Of a DNA stretch of 33,158 nucleotides, positions 14,586 to 21,562 are shown piece after piece. The position numbers were made by a program, and so were the translations under genes. Position 1 is the stretch's first letter. Every line of letters starts with the position of its first letter. The DNA is from Fimbriiglobus sp. (GTDB lineage: Bacteria; Planctomycetota; Planctomycetia; Gemmatales; Gemmataceae), in NCBI GenBank assembly GCA_022841795.1, contig JALHQU010000055.1, forward strand, positions 1 through 33,158. Reading direction: 5' to 3'. The notes beneath the pieces are model-generated. The model was given only the letters and a program-made list of their open reading frames with translations, did no database searches and was not told the DNA's origin.

Positions 14586-15275
14586 TTACCGCCGCCGCGA
14601 TTCGTCCGGCGTCTTGCCGATCACGATGTCGAACTTGGCCTCCAACTCGCCGATCTTCGACTCCTGGATCGGCTTGAACTCGGCCATCATCAGCTCCTGT
14701 TCGAGCAGCCCGCCGGCGCCCCGTAGCACCCCGTCGCGGGCGTTCTGCTCGTGCCCGGAGATCATGATCTGGCTGCACAGCAGCTCCTTGTTCCCCCGCT
14801 TCACCTTGTAATGGATGTGCGGGGTGCGGCCGGGGTACGGCACCGGCTTGATGGTGCGGAAGTAGTACGCCCCGGTCTTGTCGGTGGTGAACCGCCCGAA
14901 CCCCTGGAAGTGCTTGTCCTGTTTCGTCTTGTTCCCGGTGCCCGAGTGGATGTACGCCCCGCCGTTGTCCACCTGCCAGATCTCGATGGTCACGCCCTTC
15001 ATCGGGGCGCCGTCGGGGTCCTTGATGACGCCCATCAGGTGGGTGATGTCGCCCACCGCCGGGGAAATGGTGTCGTTGATGATGAGCAGGTCGTTGTCGG
15101 TGTCGAGCGGCAGCTTGTCCGGGTAGAACGGCCCCTCGGTCACGCTCGGCGTCTTCATCAACTCGGCGGCGAACGCCCCGCGGCGGGTGAACCACGGGGT
15201 GAGTGCGGTGGCGCCGACGGCCAGGGCGCCGCCCAGGAACCCGCGGCGGGACAGGAACGGGTCGAACGGGGTCAT
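14586..15275 (-). CDS. Intradiol ring-cleavage dioxygenase-like protein with Tat signal
   Basis: Intradiol dioxygenases use Fe(III) to open catechol-type rings between the hydroxyls. The 229-residue protein shows the family core: TEGPFYPDKLPLDTDND with the first Tyr ligand, an IEIWQVDNGGAYIHSG strand, FTTDKTGAYYFRTIKPVPYPGRTPHIHYKV with the second Tyr and the two His ligands (HIH), and LLCSQIMISGHEQNARDGV. All four iron ligands appear present. The N-terminus SRRGFLGGALAVGATALTPWF is a twin-arginine signal, so the protein is exported folded. ATG 15275 is supported by GGAG 6 nt upstream; the open frame extends to 15392 without a family match. No catechol pathway genes are nearby. The substrate is unknown; it may act on aromatic groups outside the cytoplasm. 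Confidence 0.92.
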   Translation of the reverse strand: MTPFDPFLSRRGFLGGALAVGATALTPWFTRRGAFAAELMKTPSVTEGPFYPDKLPLDTDNDLLIINDTISPAVGDITHLMGVIKDPDGAPMKGVTIEIWQVDNGGAYIHSGTGNKTKQDKHFQGFGRFTTDKTGAYYFRTIKPVPYPGRTPHIHYKVKRGNKELLCSQIMISGHEQNARDGVLRGAGGLLEQELMMAEFKPIQESKIGELEAKFDIVIGKTPDESRRR

Positions 15276-15347
15276 CGCAGTCTCCGGGGTTGAGGGTGCC
15301 GCTGAAGTGTTGGTAACGGGTGGGGATGGGAGACCGCCACGAAATCT

Positions 15348-15415
15348 GGTGAACCCCGACCGCGAGGGAGGGGGTGCGTGGTCGGCACCCACCGACCTGG
15401 CGGTCGGGGTTCACC
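15348..15415. repeat. GGYGAACCC nested palindrome, copy 2 (one half degenerate)
   Basis: Arms 15348-15377 and 15385-15415 share the GGTGAACCCCGACCGC start. Read on the minus strand, the second arm has an intact inner hairpin GACC-GCCA-GGTC; the first has drifted to GACCGCGAGGGA and no longer pairs well. It fills the gap between the toroid protein stop and the dioxygenase leader. Confidence 0.85.
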
Positions 15416-15420
15416 AAGAA

Positions 15421-16731
15421 CTACTTCTTCTCGCAGTCGAACGCCAGCGCGGCCGTCGCCCAGCCGGTGGCGGCGCACGAGATGAACTGGTCCTTCTCGT
15501 GCGGGAACCCGCTCTCGAAGTACCGCTGTACCGGGCGGCTGCGGGTGGGCACATACCACGACCCGTCCGCCCGCTGGGTGCCGAGCAGGAACTCCAGCCC
15601 GCGGCGGTACGCCGGGTCGTCGGTGCGGATGCCGGCGGCGGTGTGTAGGGCGTACAGGGCGGTGCCGGTGGCGTAGGCGTCGGCGTCCAACTTGTCCGTC
15701 TGTCCCCACCCGCCGGTCTCCCGTTGGGCGGCGAGCAGCCCCTTCGCCGCGTCCGCCAACTCCAGCGCCGACGCCCCGGCCGCCTTCAGCCCGAGCAGTC
15801 GGAACACCCGGTCCTCGGTGTCCTTCGGCTTCGCCGTCAGCAGCCACCCCCGCACCGCCTCCACCCGTTTCCCGATCCGCTCCCGGTCCTTCTCCGCCCC
15901 GTACTTCTGGATGCCGCGGACGGCCAGGGCGGTGGTGGTGAAGTCGCTCGCCTCGGTCGGGGCGCGGCCGGCGGGGGTGAACCAGTGGTCGCCCCGGCGG
16001 ACGAAGTTCAGGGTGTAGGTGGCCACCGCCTCGGTGGTCGGGGTCGGCTTGAGGCCGAGTATCTCGAACGTGAACAGGGCGTAGGCGGTGTTGTCCGCCC
16101 CGCCGCCGGTGGGCGCCGGGCCGGGGCCGCGGCCGTCCAGCATCCGCTCCCGCATGGCCTCGAACCCCTCGACGATGAACGCCGTCTGCTCGGCCAGCTT
16201 CTTGTCCGGCACGTCGAACCCGCGGGCCTTCGCCGCCGTCAGCGCGAGCAGCGGGACGGTGTGGTTGTGGCAGGTGAAGCAGTCCCGCTTGGCGGTGTGC
16301 CCGTCGATCCCCTTCCACAGCACCGGCAGGGCCTTCTCCACCGCCGCCCGCACCGCTTCCGGCGAGTGCGTCACCGCCTTCGGCTGGTCCCGCGGCTTGT
16401 CCGCCGGCGTCACCCGCTCGCCGCGGGGGATGAACGGGTCCCGCTCGGCCGGCCGACCCGGCCCCGGCCCACCGGGGAACGGGAAGTCGCCGGGGCGGCG
16501 GTCGGCGAACTCCTTCAGCTCCTTCTTCTGGGCGTCGGTCAGGATCTTCGCCAGCTTCGCGTCCACGTCCTTCTGGATCGCGTCCAGCGTCTTCTTCTGC
16601 GCGTCGGTCAGGGCCAACTGGTCGAGGACGAACGGCGGGAACAGCTCGCCGGGCCGGGGCGGGCCGAACCCGCCGGGCGGTTGGGCGAGGGCAAAGGGGG
16701 CGAGCAGGAGCAGGCCGAGGACGGTGCGCAT
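15421..16731 (-). CDS. Secreted alpha/alpha-toroid (squalene cyclase/prenyltransferase-like) protein with LTxxQ module
   Basis: The 436-residue protein has a signal peptide (1-16), a helical module at about 27-79 (RPGELFPPFVLDQLALT, LTDAQKKELKEF) and then a domain with repeats typical of squalene-hopene cyclase and prenyltransferase toroids: AEQTAFIVEGF, YALFTFEILGLK, FTTTALAVRGIQKYG, LLAAQRETGGWGQ, YATGTALYALHTAAG, YRRGLEFLLGTQRADGSW and CAATGWATAALAF. A CFTCH sequence (151-155) matches a c-type heme motif, though no axial Met can be assigned. It lacks an obvious DxDD cyclase acid, so it is more likely a binding toroid than a terpene cyclase. It sits between the kinase and the dioxygenase; planctomycetes often encode such secreted toroids, role unknown. 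Confidence 0.82.
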   Translation of the reverse strand: MRTVLGLLLLAPFALAQPPGGFGPPRPGELFPPFVLDQLALTDAQKKTLDAIQKDVDAKLAKILTDAQKKELKEFADRRPGDFPFPGGPGPGRPAERDPFIPRGERVTPADKPRDQPKAVTHSPEAVRAAVEKALPVLWKGIDGHTAKRDCFTCHNHTVPLLALTAAKARGFDVPDKKLAEQTAFIVEGFEAMRERMLDGRGPGPAPTGGGADNTAYALFTFEILGLKPTPTTEAVATYTLNFVRRGDHWFTPAGRAPTEASDFTTTALAVRGIQKYGAEKDRERIGKRVEAVRGWLLTAKPKDTEDRVFRLLGLKAAGASALELADAAKGLLAAQRETGGWGQTDKLDADAYATGTALYALHTAAGIRTDDPAYRRGLEFLLGTQRADGSWYVPTRSRPVQRYFESGFPHEKDQFISCAATGWATAALAFDCEKK

Positions 16732-16807
16732 GGTGGCCTCCGCGACGTGAGATGGGACCGAGGGGTTGGTAACGGCGGGGGCGAGAGACCGCCGCGGGAA
16801 CCGGCGG

Positions 16808-19060
16808 TCAGCGGTTCGGCGGGCCGTCGCCCGGCCGGGCCGGGCCGAACCCGCGGAACGGGAAGTCCATGCGAACCCCCACGAACGGCTCGCCGGTGAG
16901 CGCCGTCCACGCCGCCCGCTGCTCGGGTGTGAGGGTTTCGAGAATTCTCTCCACCACCGCTTTCGAGTCGTGCATCACGTCCGGCCCGCGGCCGCCACGC
17001 CCGCCGGGGCCGCCGAAGCCGCGTCCACCCGGGCCGCCCGGCCCCCCCCCGCCGGGACCACCCGGACCGCCAGGGCCACCCGGACCGCGGAACTCCTGCA
17101 TCATCCGCACGCCGAACCCGAAGGCGTCGATCTGCCGGATCTTCTCCCGCTGGTCGGCGGTCAGCTTGAGGGCGGCGATCACCTCCGGTTCGCGGAACGC
17201 CCGCGGGCCGCGTATCTGCAACGCCAGCTCGCTCAGCCGCTGGCTCTGTCGGGGGGTGAGCAGCGGGGCGACGGCCGCGTCCAACTCCTTCAGGTGGTCG
17301 ATCAGCCGCTGCGACCACTGGTCGGCGGTCATCCGCCCGCGGTCGCGGAACAGTTCCCCCCGCAGCCCGCCGGTCCGCTCGAACAGGGCGTTCACCTGCC
17401 CCCGCTGCTCGTCCGTCAGCTTCAGCTCGTCCTGCACCACCGCCGCGCGGAGCAGTTCGTGCCGCACCGCCCCCTGCATCACCGCCAGGTCGGCCAGGAT
17501 GGTCTTCACCTGCGCCTGCGTCGCCTCCAGCTCCTTCTGGGCGGTCGGGTCGTCCTGCCGCAGGGCGATGAACTCCTGGTAGTACGCCAGCGCGGACTCG
17601 AGCAGCTTCCGCCGCAGCCCCTCCTGCACCGGGTCGTTCGCCAACTCCTCGTTCGCCACCCGGATCAGGTCGTCCACCGACCGGCGGGCCAGTTGGAACC
17701 GCTCTTCGGCCTCCTTCGCCCGCACCTTCTCGCGGTCCAGCGCGTCGTCCGTGCGGCTCTTCTCGCGGGCGATGAACGCCGTGCTGATGCCCAGCCCGAG
17801 GGCGGTCAGCACCAGCAGCACCACCGCCGCCCCGACGTAGGCCGGGTGCCGCCGCATCCACTTCCGTGCCCGGTCGGCGAGCGTCGGCCGGCGGGCCAGG
17901 ATGGGGCGGTCGTCCAGGAACCGCCGTAGGTCGGCGGCGAACTCGCCGGCGGTGGCGTAGCGGTCTTGCGGCAGCTTGGCCGTCGCCTTCAGCACGATCG
18001 TTTCCAGCTCCGGCGGGATGGTGCGGTCGTGCTGCCGCGGCGGGGTCGGGTCGGCGTTCAGGATCTGGAACAGCAGCGACTGGCGGTCGGCGCCGGGGAA
18101 CACCGGCTGCAACGTGAGCAACTCGTACAGGGTGGCGCCCAAGCTATACACGTCCGCCCGGTGGTCCACCAGCCCGCGGTTGCCGGTGGCCTGCTCCGGG
18201 GACATGTACCGCAGGGTGCCGAACACGTCGCCGGTGCGGGTCAGGTTGGCCTCGGCGTTCACCTGGGCCAGCCCGAAGTCGGTCACCCACACGTTCCCCT
18301 TCGGGTCGCGCAGCAGGTTGGCCGGCTTGATGTCACGGTGGATGACCCCGGCGTCGTGGGCGTACTCCAGCGCGTCGGCCACCTGCACCGCCAGGCGGGC
18401 GGCGGTGCGGTGCCGCTCCTTCGTGCCGGCGGTGGCGGTGAGGCGGGTGCGGGCCTCGGTGGCCACCGGGGCGGTCGGCCGGGCCGCCCCGGCCACATCC
18501 ATCGTGGTGTCGCCGGAGTGCTTCTCCGGTTCGCCCCGCAGCCCGCGGATGACCGTATCGAGCGGGCGGCCGTCGATCATCTGCATGGCGTAGAAGTGGG
18601 TGCCCCGCTCCACCCCGACGGCGTACACCGGCACGATGTTCGTGTGGTGCAGCTGCGCCGCCGCGTGCGCCTCCGTCTTGAACCGCTGGAGTTGCTTGGC
18701 GTCGAGGCCGGCGGCGAACGGCAGCACCTTGAGCGCCACCCGCCGGCCGAGGGACAACTGCACCGCCTCGTACACCACCCCCATGCCGCCGCGGCCGATC
18801 TCGCGGACGATGCGGAAGTCGCCCAGCGGCTCGGCCTGCGGACTGATCGGCTCGACCGCCGGCGGGGCGGTCGGCCGCATCGCCTTCCCGGCGGCGTGGG
18901 CCAGTTCCACCCCGTCCAGGCACTCGGCGACGGCCTCCCGCAGTTCCGGGTAGCGGGCTTCCAGCGCGGCGCGGTCGGGCGACCGCCCGGCCTCCAGGTC
19001 GGCCAGGTAGTCGCGGGCCAGCTTGACCACACGCGGGTCGTCGGCGGGGTCGGTGTTCAT
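16808..19060 (-). CDS. Transmembrane Ser/Thr protein kinase with extracytoplasmic LTxxQ-like domain
   Basis: The 750-residue protein starts with the acidic helical leader common in planctomycete kinases (about 8-58), then a Hanks-type kinase domain (81-385): GRGGMGVVYEA (89-99), catalytic K111, HRDIKPANLL (241-250) with D243, DFG (261-263), GTLRYMSPEQ (281-290). An insert of about 40 residues (175-215) lies between the hinge and the HRD loop. One membrane helix (about 408-430) leads to a 320-residue outer part with coiled-coil helices, repeated LT..Q motifs (KLTDEQRGQV, LLTPRQSQRL, KLTADQREKI, TLTPEQRAAW) and a Gly-rich stretch. All catalytic residues are present. The cytochrome c gene lies upstream across a 26-bp hairpin, with an ECF sigma gene before it. 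The outer domain may sense envelope stress or ligands. Confidence 0.95.
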   Translation of the reverse strand: MNTDPADDPRVVKLARDYLADLEAGRSPDRAALEARYPELREAVAECLDGVELAHAAGKAMRPTAPPAVEPISPQAEPLGDFRIVREIGRGGMGVVYEAVQLSLGRRVALKVLPFAAGLDAKQLQRFKTEAHAAAQLHHTNIVPVYAVGVERGTHFYAMQMIDGRPLDTVIRGLRGEPEKHSGDTTMDVAGAARPTAPVATEARTRLTATAGTKERHRTAARLAVQVADALEYAHDAGVIHRDIKPANLLRDPKGNVWVTDFGLAQVNAEANLTRTGDVFGTLRYMSPEQATGNRGLVDHRADVYSLGATLYELLTLQPVFPGADRQSLLFQILNADPTPPRQHDRTIPPELETIVLKATAKLPQDRYATAGEFAADLRRFLDDRPILARRPTLADRARKWMRRHPAYVGAAVVLLVLTALGLGISTAFIAREKSRTDDALDREKVRAKEAEERFQLARRSVDDLIRVANEELANDPVQEGLRRKLLESALAYYQEFIALRQDDPTAQKELEATQAQVKTILADLAVMQGAVRHELLRAAVVQDELKLTDEQRGQVNALFERTGGLRGELFRDRGRMTADQWSQRLIDHLKELDAAVAPLLTPRQSQRLSELALQIRGPRAFREPEVIAALKLTADQREKIRQIDAFGFGVRMMQEFRGPGGPGGPGGPGGGGPGGPGGRGFGGPGGRGGRGPDVMHDSKAVVERILETLTPEQRAAWTALTGEPFVGVRMDFPFRGFGPARPGDGPPNR

Positions 19061-19071
19061 AGCGGTGTGCT

Positions 19072-19126
19072 TTCTTCGCCGCGACCTGCGGGAGCGGGTT
19101 CCGCTCCCGCAGGTCGCGGCGAAGAA
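19072..19126. repeat. Perfect 26-bp hairpin between cytochrome c and kinase genes
   Basis: Arms 19072-19097 and 19101-19126 are perfect reverse complements with a 3-nt loop (GTT). The element fills the 73-bp gap between the cytochrome c stop and the kinase ATG. There is no T-tract on either side, so it is not a standard intrinsic terminator, but it could weaken read-through or protect RNA ends. Confidence 0.9.
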
Positions 19127-19133
19127 TGAGGGG

Positions 19134-19565
19134 TTACTTCAGCCCGGCCAGGTACTCGGCGATGGTACCCGCGTCCTTGTCGCTCAGCTTGTCCGGGCCG
19201 GAGGCCGGCATCCGCGACATCGGGTTGTGCGACTTCGGGTCGCGGACGTGGGCGATGATCCAATCCTTGTCCCGCTTCGCCCCCACCTTCGTCAGGTCCG
19301 GCCCCATGCCGCGGCCGGTCTTCGCCGACCCGGCGGTGGTGTGGCAGTTGTTGCAGTTGGCCGTCTCGAACGCCACCACGCCGGGCGGTTTGTCCTTGGC
19401 GTCCGATCCGCCGCCGGTCGGCGGGGCCTGTAGGCCGGACCCGGTGACGGACCCGGTGGCCCCGGAGCCGGGTTTGTCCTTGTCTTTGGTCCCGCCGCAC
19501 CCGACGGCGACGACGGCGGCGAGGGCGACAGCCCCGGCCATCAGGAGGGAGAGTGAGCGACGCAT
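19134..19565 (-). CDS. Lipoprotein cytochrome c (class I, single heme)
   Basis: The 143-residue protein has a lipoprotein signal (RRSLSLLMAGAVALAAVVAVGC, lipobox ending in Cys), a flexible Gly/Thr/Pro linker and a small cytochrome c domain: FETANCNNCHTTAGS with the CxxCH heme site, GRGMGPDLTKVG, and SRMPASGPDKLSDKDAGTIAEYLAGL near the C-terminus, in which the Met before Pro is the likely distal ligand. It would sit in the periplasm, anchored in a membrane. GAGG 6 nt upstream supports ATG 19565 rather than GTG 19571. It lies 25 bp after the sigma factor stop and before the kinase gene, so all three are probably one transcript. Its electron partners are unknown. Confidence 0.92.
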   Translation of the reverse strand: MRRSLSLLMAGAVALAAVVAVGCGGTKDKDKPGSGATGSVTGSGLQAPPTGGGSDAKDKPPGVVAFETANCNNCHTTAGSAKTGRGMGPDLTKVGAKRDKDWIIAHVRDPKSHNPMSRMPASGPDKLSDKDAGTIAEYLAGLK

Positions 19566-19590
19566 GAACACCTCGAATGAAGGGAGAGAA

Positions 19591-20196
19591 TCACGACGCC
19601 CCGGTGAACCGCTTCTTCAGTTGCACCATCGCCCGCATCCACAGCTTCTCCACGCTGTCCACCGTGCGGCCCGTCCGCTCGGCCACCTGCGGGAACGTCA
19701 GCCCTTCCAGATGCCGCAGCACGATCACCGTCTGGTAGTCTTCGGGCAGCCCGCCGATGGCCTCGGCCACCAGCAGCGACTGCTCGCCGCGGGCCGCCTG
19801 CATGCTGGGCGAGGTGTGCGGGTCCATCGGGATGGCCCCCAGTCCGGCCGTCGAGTGCTCCAGGTCCGCTTGCAGGCCGATCTCCAGCCGCGGGTCGCGG
19901 GCCTGGGTGCCGAAGTACCGCCGCACCTGGTTCGCCAGCGTGCCGGCCAGGATCTCCCGCAGCCACGCCGTCAGCTGCGCCTCGCTCCCGCCGCGGAACG
20001 CCGGGAAGTAGCGGTGGGCGTCCAGGAACGCCTCCTGCACCACGTCCGAGGCGTCCACCTTCCCCTGCAGCTTGCGGCCGATCTCGATGCGGGCGAGCAG
20101 CCGCAGGTAGTTGCGGTACTGCTCCAGCAGGCGGCCGAGGGAGGCGGGGTCGCGGCGGGCGTCGGCGAGCATCTCGGTGGCATCCGCCGGGGTCAT
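19591..20196 (-). CDS. ECF-type RNA polymerase sigma factor (kinase-linked)
   Basis: The 201-residue protein has sigma region 2 (about 30-92: EQYRNYLRLLARIEIGRKLQGKVDASDVVQEAFLDAHRYFPAF, then LTAWLREILAGTLANQVRRY) and region 4 (about 140-195: LLVAEAIGGLPEDYQTVIVLRHLEGLTFPQVAERTGRTVDSVEKLWMRAM). The spacer between them is about 45 residues. GGAG upstream supports ATG 20196; a TTG at 20208 is less likely. Planctomycetes encode many ECF sigmas next to Hanks-type kinases and are thought to control some by phosphorylation instead of by an anti-sigma; here no anti-sigma gene is adjacent but a transmembrane kinase lies two genes downstream. It probably directs transcription of genes in this block, though no promoter motif could be confirmed. 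Confidence 0.93.
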   Translation of the reverse strand: MTPADATEMLADARRDPASLGRLLEQYRNYLRLLARIEIGRKLQGKVDASDVVQEAFLDAHRYFPAFRGGSEAQLTAWLREILAGTLANQVRRYFGTQARDPRLEIGLQADLEHSTAGLGAIPMDPHTSPSMQAARGEQSLLVAEAIGGLPEDYQTVIVLRHLEGLTFPQVAERTGRTVDSVEKLWMRAMVQLKKRFTGAS

Positions 20197-20253
20197 CGGG
20201 TACTCCAACGGGACGGTAACGGGAGCGGGGCGGGTGCCGCCGCCCGGTGCGCC

Positions 20254-20259
20254 TACAAT
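20254..20259 (+). promoter_or_regulatory. Candidate -10 element TACAAT before the DUF971 gene
   Basis: TACAAT lies 36 nt before the ATG at 20295 in the divergent gap between the sigma factor and the DUF971 gene. No good -35 is visible. Confidence 0.4.
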
Positions 20260-20294
20260 TCCCCCGATCCTACTCCCGGCGGGTGCAGAAAGCC

Positions 20295-20627
20295 ATGACC
20301 ACGGACGACCTCCGCCCGCTTTCCCTCCGCCGCGAGGGCGACGGCCTGCGGATCGACTGGGCGGACGGGGCGAGCACGTTCGTCACGTGGCGGACGCTGC
20401 GGAAGGCGTGCCCGTGCGCCACCTGCACGGACGAGCGGGGCAAGCCGCCGAACCCGTTCCGGGTGCTGTCCGCGCAGGAGGTGGCGGCCGGCCCGCCCGC
20501 CCCGCTGAAGATGGCCGCGGTCGGCCAGTACGCCTACCAGATCGCGTGGAACGACGGGCACAGCACGGGGATTTACACGCTGGCCGCACTCCGTCGCCTT
20601 TCGGCGACGGAGGGAAGTGAAAAGTAA
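20295..20627 (+). CDS. DUF971 domain protein (GBBH-like N-terminal domain)
   Basis: The 110-residue protein matches the small DUF971 domain found at the N-terminus of gamma-butyrobetaine hydroxylase and at the C-terminus of plastid HCF101: LSLRREGDGLRIDWADGAST, FVTWRTLRKACPCATCTDERG with three clustered cysteines, and VGQYAYQIAWNDGHSTGIYTLAALR. The cysteine cluster suggests Zn2+ or Fe-S binding. It is followed by Mrp, and in HCF101 the same two domains are fused, so the pair probably works in Fe-S cluster carriage. ATG 20295 fits the domain; the open frame begins at 20247. The last residues (RRLSATEGSEK) are encoded by a 10-bp hairpin at 20589-20612, so the C-terminus may have been extended by a repeat. 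Confidence 0.9.
   Translation: MTTDDLRPLSLRREGDGLRIDWADGASTFVTWRTLRKACPCATCTDERGKPPNPFRVLSAQEVAAGPPAPLKMAAVGQYAYQIAWNDGHSTGIYTLAALRRLSATEGSEK
20589..20612. repeat. Small palindrome inside the 3' end of the DUF971 gene
   Basis: CTCCGTCGCC (20589-20598) pairs perfectly with GGCGACGGAG (20603-20612) around a TTTC loop. It lies within the last codons of the gene, followed by an A-rich stretch containing the stop codon. Confidence 0.7.
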
Positions 20628-20720
20628 AAAGGAACAAGTGGCAAACGGAATCCGACGCTGTTGCTGACTGTTGCCTTCCTGCTTTTCCTTGTTCCTTTTT
20701 CCTTGCTACTTTTTACTTGG
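20615..20720. repeat. AT-rich imperfect inverted repeat upstream of mrp
   Basis: AAGTAAAAAGGAACAAG (20622-20638) is the reverse complement of pieces of the downstream tract that contains CCTTGTTCCTTTTT and then CTACTTTTTACTT. The tract is much more AT-rich than its surroundings. A related tract (CCTTGCTACTTGCTACTTTTT) lies at 23762-23852 directly before the anti-sigma gene, so this is probably another repeat family placed before start codons. Confidence 0.6.
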
Positions 20721-20728
20721 AGTTTCTC

Positions 20729-21550
20729 ATGCCCCCGCCTCCCCAACCCGGTCAGCAGAAGACCCCGCTGCCCGGCATCAAGCACGTGGTCGCCGTCGCC
20801 AGCGGCAAGGGTGGGGTGGGCAAGTCCACCGTGGCCGCCAACCTCGCGCTCGCCCTGCACATGTACGGCCAGCGGGTCGGCCTGATGGACGCGGACATCT
20901 ACGGGCCGAGCGTGCCGCTCATGTTCGGCCTGGGCACGGTGGACCAGACGAAGACCCCGTTCCCGATCGAGAAGTACGGCCTCAAGCTGATGAGCATGGG
21001 GTTTTTGGTGGACCCGAACCAGGCGGTCATCTGGCGGGGGCCGAAGGTGGCCCAGGCGGTCGGGGCGCTCCTGTTCCAGCCGCCGTGGGGCGAACTCGAC
21101 TTCCTGGTCATCGACCTGCCGCCGGGCACCGGCGACGCCCAGCTCACGCTGAGCCAGTCCGCCCCGCTCACCGGCGCCGTCATCGTCACCCAGCCAGCCG
21201 AGGTCAGCCTGATCGACGCCCGCAAGGGGGTGCGGATGTTCCAGGAGGTGAACGTGCCCATCCTGGGCATCGTCGAGAACATGAGCTACCTGGGGTTGCC
21301 GGACGGCAGCAAGATGTTCCCGCTCGGCCAGGGCGGCGGGGCGAAGCTGGCGGCGGAGATCGGCGTGCCGTTCCTGGGCGAGATCCCCATCGACCCGGAG
21401 ATCAGCCGGTGCGGGGACGGCGGCGAGCCGATCGTGCGGAAGCACCCGGACCACCCGGTGTCGCAGTCGTACCTGCGGCTGGCGCAGACGGTGGTGAACG
21501 AGCTGCTGAAGCGGCCGACCGGCGGGGCACTGCCGGAGGTGGAACTGTAG
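20729..21550 (+). CDS. mrp: Mrp/ApbC-like P-loop ATPase (Fe-S carrier family), without the CxxC motif
   Basis: Mrp/Nbp35 proteins are deviant Walker A ATPases that carry [4Fe-4S] clusters. The 273-residue protein has VAVASGKGGVGKST (Walker A), DADIYGPSVP, MGFLVDPNQAVIWRGP, LPPGTGDAQLTL and FLGEIPIDPEI, all typical. It lacks the N-terminal MIP18-like domain. The C-terminal part reads ENMSYLGLPDGSKMFPLGQGGG where typical members have ENMSYFxCPxC, so the cluster-bridging cysteines are missing; the only Cys is in EISRCGDGGEP. The upstream DUF971 protein has a cysteine cluster and may replace this site. ATG 20729 follows GGAG by 6 nt; an in-frame TTG at 20717 overlaps that site. It probably forms an operon with DUF971. 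Confidence 0.93.
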   Translation: MPPPPQPGQQKTPLPGIKHVVAVASGKGGVGKSTVAANLALALHMYGQRVGLMDADIYGPSVPLMFGLGTVDQTKTPFPIEKYGLKLMSMGFLVDPNQAVIWRGPKVAQAVGALLFQPPWGELDFLVIDLPPGTGDAQLTLSQSAPLTGAVIVTQPAEVSLIDARKGVRMFQEVNVPILGIVENMSYLGLPDGSKMFPLGQGGGAKLAAEIGVPFLGEIPIDPEISRCGDGGEPIVRKHPDHPVSQSYLRLAQTVVNELLKRPTGGALPEVEL

Positions 21551-21562
21551 GGTCGCACGCCC

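Noticed and set aside
15421-16731. Toroid protein as a genuine squalene-hopene cyclase
   Set aside because: It is shorter than cyclases (436 against about 630 residues), has a signal peptide and no visible DxDD motif.
19072-19126. The 26-bp hairpin as an intrinsic terminator after cytochrome c
   Set aside because: No T-run on the minus strand after the stem; it is kept as a repeat or attenuating structure only.
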